From: an uncultured Eubacteriales bacterium
Lineage (GTDB): Bacteria; Bacillota; Clostridia; Oscillospirales; Butyricicoccaceae
Length of the DNA stretch: 23,588 bases
Reading direction: 5' to 3'
Assembly: GCA_910585875.1 (NCBI GenBank)
Contig: CAJUIK010000026.1
Coordinates: forward strand, 1-23,588
The notes under the pieces were generated by a model, which ran no database searches, was not told where the DNA came from, and worked only from the letters and a program-made list of their open reading frames with translations. Positions 7,221 to 11,469 of the stretch are shown here, one piece after another (the first letter of the stretch is position 1; each line of letters opens with the position of its first letter). A program made the position numbers and the translations under genes.

Positions 7221-10154
7221 ATGAGAACTCTGAAAAAAGTTCTTGCGCTGTCCATGGTTTTCGCTATGGCGTTTTCCATGATGGCTGGGGCCGCGTTCAA
7301 CGACCAGGATCAGATCGATGCTTCCCTGGTTGAGGACATCCAGCTGCTGACAGCACTTCAAGTCTTCCAAGGAGACGAGAAGGGCGACTTCAACCCGACC
7401 GCTAACGTGACTCGGGCTCAGGCCGCCAAGATGATCTACGTTATGAAGAACAACGGCCAGGACGACGAGGCCGCTGCCTTCAAAGGACAATCCGTTTACT
7501 CCGATGTTCCCTCTGGCCACTGGGCTGAAGGCTACATCAACTACGCCACCAACCTGGGCATCATGAGCGGCTGGACCGAAGGCGCCGTCCGCAAGTTCGA
7601 TCCCAACGGCAACGTCACCGGCATTGAGCTGACAAAGATGCTGCTGTGCATGATCGGCTATCGCGCTGATATCCAGGGCTACACCGGCAACGGCTGGCAG
7701 ACCAACGTGCTGCGTGACGGCGCTACTTCTGCCATCACCACCAACTATCTGCCCACTATCTACAACGCCGCTCCCCGGCAGTGGACAGCCCGCTTGATGG
7801 CTAACGCTGTCAACGCTCCTTATGTCACTTATTCCCGTGGCGAAGTTGTGATGGGCCATGCCACTGATCCCACCAAGAGCTATGGCCAGCAGTATCTGGG
7901 CCTGAACACCGTTGAGGGTTATCTGAGAGACGCCGGCAAAGTTTCTCTGGTCAGCGGACAAATTGGTTTGGATGACGACGGCGACGAAATTGAGCTGTCT
8001 GCCACAAAGGATATGGCGTCTCTGGGTTCTGTTAAGTCCAGCCTGAGCGGTGACAAAACTTATACCTTCAAGACAACAGTCGATCCTTCCTTGTTGGGTC
8101 AGTATGTAAAGGTCTATTACAAGTCCAGCACTCTGACCACTATGGATGTGAAGGTGTATGCTGTTCTGGCGACTAATCAGTCTAAGGTTTATGACAAGAC
8201 CTTGGCCGATGTTACTGTTACTAAAGATGAAGACAAAGCATATGAGACCATTAAGTTTGACGGTTATAACGGCGGTTCTGCTAAGCAGTATGGCAAGTAT
8301 ACTGTTGATGGCAAGGACGCTACACGTCAAATTACTTTGGTCAAAAACTTTGCTAAGGCTGAGAACTTGACAGCCAATACCACCACAGGCGACAATGATA
8401 ATGGTAAAGCTAAGAAGTTCGCTCCTTTGGCTGCCACATCTAACGCTAATATTCGCTTTGTTGACCAGGATAACGACGGCTTCATCGATCTGGCCTTCCT
8501 GGAAGAAGTGAAGTATGCCATTGTTGATTCCCATAACGCTGAGAAGAACACTCTGCGTCTGAAGAAAGCCAATGGCGGTGCCGATAAGATCGATGTCGAT
8601 GGCGATGGTACTGAAGATATCATCAACAGCGAAGCCAATTATAAGAAGCTCAACTTCGAAAATGAAGTGGCTGCTAACGATGTCATCTCCCTCACTTTGG
8701 ACGGTTCTTCTGGTGCCAGAGTCTGGAATGTGGCCAAGCTTGAGCCCACCACAGGTTCTGTGAGCGGTTATGATCTGGATAGCGACAAAAACTACAACAA
8801 TGTTACACTGAATGGTGAAGGCACCAAGATTGCGCATGGCGAAGGTTATCGTGTAGCCGGCTATTCTAAGGCTGCTAACACCAATACTTCTCTGCTGAAC
8901 GATACTACCTTCTATACAGATGGTAAGTATATTGTCTACTCCACAGGCGGAGACAGCGTTGCTTCTGTTGGTAGCTTGGCTTATGTGATTGGCACTGAAC
9001 CCTATACGTCTTTTGGCTCTAAGACATGGTATGCCAAGGTTCTGCTGAGCGACGGCACAACAGGCCAGTATGAAGTGAAAGCCACTTACGTGAAGCAGAC
9101 AGAGACCCAGAACGATAAGACTGTTGAAAAGCTGGTTGAAACTGATAAGGTTAACGAGAAGGATGCTAATGGCACCGCTGTTCTGAATGCTGGCAGCGTG
9201 TACAGCTATAGCCTTTCTGACAACAAGATCACGCTGAGCGAGCTGAAGAGCGACTCTTCTGACAACGGAATCAAGTTTAAAACAGGCAAGCAGGGATACA
9301 AAAATTCCTCTAAGCGCTATACTATTGGTGGTGCCAATCAGGTTCTGTCTGAAGATGCGTACTTCTTTGTGAAGAGCAACGTCGACGTTCCCGGCAAAGA
9401 AAAGTATAGCGTTGTAAAGGCCTCTGAACTGGGCAAGGATATGACGAGTACTGGCGACACCCCCTATGCCACAAAGAAGATCAACAACATCGATACTGTT
9501 GTCTTCGGTACTCTGGTCGTTGAAGGCAATGCCGTTGCTACTGCTGCGAAGTATGCTTTCGTGAAGTCTGCTCCTAGCTACACAACTGTTGACGGCGATT
9601 ATGTAGCTCAGATGACTGTTGTTCTGCCCAATGGCGAAGAGCAAGTCGTTAAGAAGACATTTACTAATGCCAGCGGCGCGCTTGATCAGATTGAAAAATG
9701 GACTTCTTTGCGTGGTCAGGTAATCACTTATGATGTAGATGCTGCGGGCGATGCTGAGAACGTTAAGCAGGTTGAAACAACGGCTTGGAATCTTGATGAG
9801 GGCAAGCTGACCAATGATAAGTGGTATGCTGTCCGTATCCTTGGCTGGAATGGCGCGGTTGCAAGCATTGATAACGGTAATGAAGCCATCACTGACGACT
9901 TGATTATCAACATCGCTTCCGATGTGAAGATTCACATTGTGGACGGCCCCAGCGGCACCAGAAAGTACTTTAACTACTCCGATGGTTCTGTCGTTGAGAC
10001 AGCCCGTGACGATGAAGACAATGCGATGAAGCTGGAGAAATCTGCTATCGTCTATGTAAGCGAAGTGAACGGTCAGCAGGTTATTACTGACATCTTCTGT
10101 GAAGAGGATGGCGGAAACATCGATGCTGAGAATGGGCTGTTTGATGTTAAATAA
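7221..10154 (+). CDS. SLH-domain surface protein, S-layer candidate
   Basis: Exported 977-residue protein. An N-terminal signal peptide (MRTLKKVLALSMVFAMAFSM, cleavage near AGA-A) is followed by SLH repeats that bind pyruvylated wall polymers: repeat 1 about residues 29-80 (with NVTRAQAAKMIY), repeat 2 about 90-150 (VYSDVPSGHWAEGYI ... FDPNGNVTGIEL), and a degenerate third to about 195. The long remainder is polar and beta-rich with no recognised domain. It carries two DxDxDG calcium-binding-like loops at residues 415-420 and 458-463. AGGAGGA lies 10 bases before the ATG. Base composition turns clearly AT-richer from about 8000 on, with a biased codon set, unlike neighbouring genes; high expression or foreign origin are both possible. 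Own promoter and strong terminator. Toxin-antitoxin modules flank it on both sides. An S-layer role is likely but unproven. Confidence 0.85.
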   Translation: MRTLKKVLALSMVFAMAFSMMAGAAFNDQDQIDASLVEDIQLLTALQVFQGDEKGDFNPTANVTRAQAAKMIYVMKNNGQDDEAAAFKGQSVYSDVPSGHWAEGYINYATNLGIMSGWTEGAVRKFDPNGNVTGIELTKMLLCMIGYRADIQGYTGNGWQTNVLRDGATSAITTNYLPTIYNAAPRQWTARLMANAVNAPYVTYSRGEVVMGHATDPTKSYGQQYLGLNTVEGYLRDAGKVSLVSGQIGLDDDGDEIELSATKDMASLGSVKSSLSGDKTYTFKTTVDPSLLGQYVKVYYKSSTLTTMDVKVYAVLATNQSKVYDKTLADVTVTKDEDKAYETIKFDGYNGGSAKQYGKYTVDGKDATRQITLVKNFAKAENLTANTTTGDNDNGKAKKFAPLAATSNANIRFVDQDNDGFIDLAFLEEVKYAIVDSHNAEKNTLRLKKANGGADKIDVDGDGTEDIINSEANYKKLNFENEVAANDVISLTLDGSSGARVWNVAKLEPTTGSVSGYDLDSDKNYNNVTLNGEGTKIAHGEGYRVAGYSKAANTNTSLLNDTTFYTDGKYIVYSTGGDSVASVGSLAYVIGTEPYTSFGSKTWYAKVLLSDGTTGQYEVKATYVKQTETQNDKTVEKLVETDKVNEKDANGTAVLNAGSVYSYSLSDNKITLSELKSDSSDNGIKFKTGKQGYKNSSKRYTIGGANQVLSEDAYFFVKSNVDVPGKEKYSVVKASELGKDMTSTGDTPYATKKINNIDTVVFGTLVVEGNAVATAAKYAFVKSAPSYTTVDGDYVAQMTVVLPNGEEQVVKKTFTNASGALDQIEKWTSLRGQVITYDVDAAGDAENVKQVETTAWNLDEGKLTNDKWYAVRILGWNGAVASIDNGNEAITDDLIINIASDVKIHIVDGPSGTRKYFNYSDGSVVETARDDEDNAMKLEKSAIVYVSEVNGQQVITDIFCEEDGGNIDAENGLFDVK

Positions 10155-10193
10155 TCTCCCTCGAGAGATTACCCTTACCTGAAAAGGTAAACC

Positions 10194-10226
10194 AAAAGGC
10201 GATGGCCCTCGCGGCCATCGCCTTTT
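10194..10226 (+). terminator. Strong intrinsic terminator after the SLH gene
   Basis: 14-base perfect stem 10194-10207 / 10213-10226 (AAAAGGCGATGGCC arm) with a 5-base loop, ending TTTT. Two smaller hairpins precede it (TAATCTC/GAGATTA about 10152-10171 and TTACCT/AGGTAA about 10175-10190). Confidence 0.9.
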
Positions 10227-10242
10227 CCTTGCCCCGCGCCCC

Positions 10243-10271
10243 TTGACAAGGCCGGAAGAGGAGGGTATAAT
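10243..10271 (+). promoter_or_regulatory. Promoter of antitoxin RNA C1
   Basis: -35 TTGACA (10243-10248), 17-base spacer, -10 TATAAT (10266-10271); exact consensus. Confidence 0.8.
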
Positions 10272-10277
10272 AAAAGC

Positions 10278-10380
10278 ATAAAAGGGGACGCTGCTGCAAG
10301 GCTTAGGCGAATCCCACGATTGGTTCTTCAAAAAGAAGTAACCGTCAACTCTTGGCTGGAGGGACGGTTACTTCTTTTTA
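10278..10380 (+). ncRNA. Orphan antitoxin RNA C1
   Basis: About 100 bases from the inferred start to a 17-base perfect hairpin (10330-10346 / 10363-10379) that ends in TTTTT. The 5' part GGGGACGCTGCTGCAAGG recurs in C2, D and E. The bases after the hairpin (to about 10397) are identical to the 3' end of toxin D (codons for LNYKKK), and the rest of the toxin is missing. This indicates a copy of the D-type antitoxin that lost its partner gene. Confidence 0.7.
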
Positions 10381-10398
10381 TAGTTCAGGCAAAGCCCG
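10370..10398 (-). pseudogene. Toxin remnant C1 (last codons only)
   Basis: Minus-strand codons for GLCLNYKKK and a stop, identical to the end of toxin D. Upstream the next unit's promoter region begins directly, so start, leader and membrane segment are absent. Confidence 0.7.
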
Positions 10399-10403
10399 GC
10401 CTC

Positions 10404-10432
10404 TTGACACCCAGGCCCGGCATTGGTATAAT
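10404..10432 (+). promoter_or_regulatory. Promoter of antitoxin RNA C2
   Basis: -35 TTGACA (10404-10409), 17-base spacer, -10 TATAAT (10427-10432) with an upstream TGG extension. Confidence 0.8.
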
Positions 10433-10438
10433 AAAAGC

Positions 10439-10534
10439 ACAAAAGGGGACGCTGCTGCAAGGCTTAGGCGAATCCCCGTGGTTTACTTCAAAAGAAGTAA
10501 CCGTATCTTTCGTGGGAGACGGTTACTTCTTTCT
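10439..10534 (+). ncRNA. Orphan antitoxin RNA C2
   Basis: Same plan as C1; hairpin arms 10491-10504 / 10519-10532. The sequence from the 3' arm to about 10556 is identical to the 3' end of toxin E (codons for LTYRKK), so C2 is an E-type antitoxin copy with a truncated toxin. Truncation occurs at the same point as in C1, just after AAAGCCCG. Confidence 0.7.
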
Positions 10535-10551
10535 ATATGTCAGGCAAAGCC
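10523..10551 (-). pseudogene. Toxin remnant C2 (last codons only)
   Basis: Minus-strand codons for GLCLTYRKK and a stop, identical to the end of toxin E; all upstream coding sequence is missing. Confidence 0.7.
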
Positions 10552-10559
10552 CGGCCCCC

Positions 10560-10588
10560 TTGACACCCAGGCCCGGCGTTGGTATAAT
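10560..10588 (+). promoter_or_regulatory. Promoter of antitoxin RNA D
   Basis: -35 TTGACA (10560-10565), 17-base spacer, -10 TATAAT (10583-10588), extended by TGG. Confidence 0.8.
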
Positions 10589-10594
10589 AAAGGC

Positions 10595-10693
10595 ACAAGG
10601 GGGACGCTGCCGCAAGGCTTAGGCGAATCCCCGTGGTAGTTACTAAAGAAGTAACCGTCAGCTCTTGGGTGGAGGGACGGTTACTTCTTTTTA
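10595..10693 (+). ncRNA. Antitoxin RNA D, antisense to toxin D 3' end
   Basis: About 98 bases, ending in a 15-base hairpin (10645-10659 / 10676-10690) with a T-tract. It overlaps the stop codon and last codons of the convergent toxin D. A 5' helix GGGG...CCCC (about 10598-10632) encloses the conserved GACGCTGC segment. Confidence 0.72.
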
Positions 10694-10767
10694 TAGTTCA
10701 GGCAAAGCCCGATGATGCCGACGATCAGCAAACCGAACTCAAAAAGAGCCGGATACGTTACGTACAT
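10681..10767 (-). CDS. Small hydrophobic type I toxin-like peptide D (28 aa)
   Basis: 28-residue peptide starting MYVTYPALFEF, with a hydrophobic stretch of about residues 8-24 and ending NYKKK; same family as peptide A (Hol_Tox/TxpA-like membrane toxins). AAAGGGGGTG ends 5 bases before the ATG (10767-10765). The TAA stop sits in the hairpin shared with antitoxin D. The identity of start motif, ribosome site and lysine tail with A and E, despite divergence in the middle, argues for a real coding gene. Whether it is toxic or active is not visible. Confidence 0.8.
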   Translation of the reverse strand: MYVTYPALFEFGLLIVGIIGLCLNYKKK

Positions 10768-10867
10768 GGCCTCACCCCCTTTGCGAAAGCATCGGGGAGA
10801 AAAAGAAGCTCGTCCCCGTTCAAGGGGGACTCAAACCGTCCACGCTTGCAGCAGCGTCCTTGGGAGT

Positions 10868-10896
10868 ATTCTACCATAAAGCGCATAAAATGACAA
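10868..10896 (-). promoter_or_regulatory. Promoter of toxin D
   Basis: Minus strand: -35 TTGTCA (10896-10891), 17-base spacer, -10 TAGAAT (10873-10868). Each box has one mismatch to consensus, so it is weaker than the antitoxin promoter. The expected leader is about 94 bases. Confidence 0.7.
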
Positions 10897-10909
10897 GGCC
10901 AAGCTGTCC

Positions 10910-10937
10910 TTGACAACTCGGCCGGATATGGTATAAT
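10910..10937 (+). promoter_or_regulatory. Promoter of antitoxin RNA E
   Basis: -35 TTGACA (10910-10915), 16-base spacer, -10 TATAAT (10932-10937), extended by TGG. It is the only one of the six with a 16-base spacer. Confidence 0.78.
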
Positions 10938-10943
10938 AAAGTT

Positions 10944-11034
10944 ACAAGGGGACGCTGCTGCAAAGCTTAGGCGAATCCCCCGGTTACTGTAGAAGTAACC
11001 GTCAGCCTTGGAGGGGAGACGGTTACTTCTTTCT
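10944..11034 (+). ncRNA. Antitoxin RNA E, antisense to toxin E 3' end
   Basis: About 90 bases ending in a 13-base hairpin (10991-11003 / 11018-11030). A competing upstream hairpin CGGTTACT/AGTAACCG (10981-11001) uses the same 3' arm. It overlaps the end of convergent toxin E. Confidence 0.72.
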
Positions 11035-11109
11035 ATATGTCAGGCAAAGCCCGATAATGGCACAGATCAACAATCCAAACTGGATCATATCACTATATGT
11101 GACATACAT
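11023..11109 (-). CDS. Small hydrophobic type I toxin-like peptide E (28 aa)
   Basis: 28-residue peptide starting MYVTYSDMIQFG, with one hydrophobic segment (about residues 9-24) and ending TYRKK; third member of the family with A and D. The site AAAGGGGGTGAG lies just upstream of the ATG (11109-11107). The leader of about 96 bases keeps the alternating C-run/G-run pattern seen for A and D. The stop lies in the hairpin shared with antitoxin E. It differs from D at about ten positions but keeps all frame-defining features, which supports translation. Confidence 0.8.
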   Translation of the reverse strand: MYVTYSDMIQFGLLICAIIGLCLTYRKK

Positions 11110-11211
11110 CAGCCTCACCCCCTTTGCGAAAGCATCGGGGACATATAAAGAAGCTCGTCCCCGTTTCAAGGGGGATTCACGGTCAACGCTTGCAGCAGCG
11201 TCCTTGGGAAT

Positions 11212-11240
11212 ATTCTACCATAGGCGGCTCTGTTCGACAA
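11212..11240 (-). promoter_or_regulatory. Promoter of toxin E
   Basis: Minus strand: -35 TTGTCG (11240-11235), 17-base spacer, -10 TAGAAT (11217-11212). It is homologous to the toxin D promoter only around the -10 and RNA start. Confidence 0.65.
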
Positions 11241-11292
11241 GAGCATGATGCGAAATATGTCAATTTTCTGGGGATTCGGGGGGGATTTACCA

Positions 11293-11321
11293 TTGACTTT
11301 GCAGGGCAGGGCTGGTATACT
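11293..11321 (+). promoter_or_regulatory. Promoter upstream of candidate small RNA before ftsK
   Basis: -35 TTGACT (11293-11298), 17-base spacer, -10 TATACT (11316-11321) with a TGG extension. Confidence 0.65.
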
Positions 11322-11327
11322 AAGCGC

Positions 11328-11405
11328 AGAGAGAAAGGGGCGAGAGAACCCCTAAATGAGATATTGCTCAGGCCGTTTGGCGTTTTGCCAGACGGTCGTT
11401 TTTTA
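11328..11405 (+). ncRNA. Candidate small RNA or terminated ftsK leader
   Basis: A transcript from the promoter at 11293-11321 would run about 78 bases to an intrinsic terminator (arms 11371-11381 / 11387-11397, then TTTTTT). It contains a second small hairpin GGGG/CCCC (11337-11340 / 11349-11352). No credible coding frame is seen. It could be an independent small RNA or an attenuated leader of ftsK. I do not recognise the family. Confidence 0.5.
11371..11405 (+). terminator. Intrinsic terminator of the candidate small RNA
   Basis: 11-base stem with two G-U pairs, 5-base loop, followed by a six-T tract. Confidence 0.75.
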
Positions 11406-11430
11406 TCTGGAATTTTTGAAACAGATGTGC

Positions 11431-11436
11431 TATAAT
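11431..11436 (+). promoter_or_regulatory. Extended -10 promoter element for ftsK
   Basis: TGC-TATAAT, an extended perfect -10 box about 34 bases before the ftsK start; the -35 region (11408-11413, TGGAAT) is poor. It gives ftsK a start downstream of the terminator at 11371-11405. Confidence 0.55.
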
Positions 11437-11469
11437 AGAAAAATTGAAATAGAATAACATAGACGACAG

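Larger units (their letters stand above)
10243..11240. repeat. Tandem array of toxin-antitoxin units C1-C2-D-E
   Basis: Four head-to-tail units with -35 boxes at 10243, 10404, 10560 and 10910. The first two are short (161 and 156 bases, antitoxin only); the last two are complete (about 340 bases). The tails of C1 and D match each other, as do those of C2 and E. This array fills the 1.3-kb space between the SLH gene and ftsK. Confidence 0.85.

Noticed and set aside
7200..10331. 1043-residue open frame on the minus strand
   Set aside because: It mirrors the SLH gene. The low-complexity codon use of the + strand gene leaves the opposite frame free of stops. No ribosome site or recognisable domain, while the + frame has a signal peptide and SLH repeats.
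10320..10893. Three overlapping + strand frames of 86-100 residues that look like repeats of one protein
   Set aside because: They arise from the tandem antitoxin units read through promoters and hairpins. The repetition follows the RNA units and not codon structure; no ribosome-binding sites.
10243..11240. CRISPR-like repeat array
   Set aside because: The repeats are 156-350 bases long and contain promoters and convergent genes; there are no short regular repeats with unique spacers of constant length.
11057..11435. + strand frames of 63 and 103 residues
   Set aside because: They run across the toxin E gene, its promoter and the candidate small RNA terminator; no coding character.
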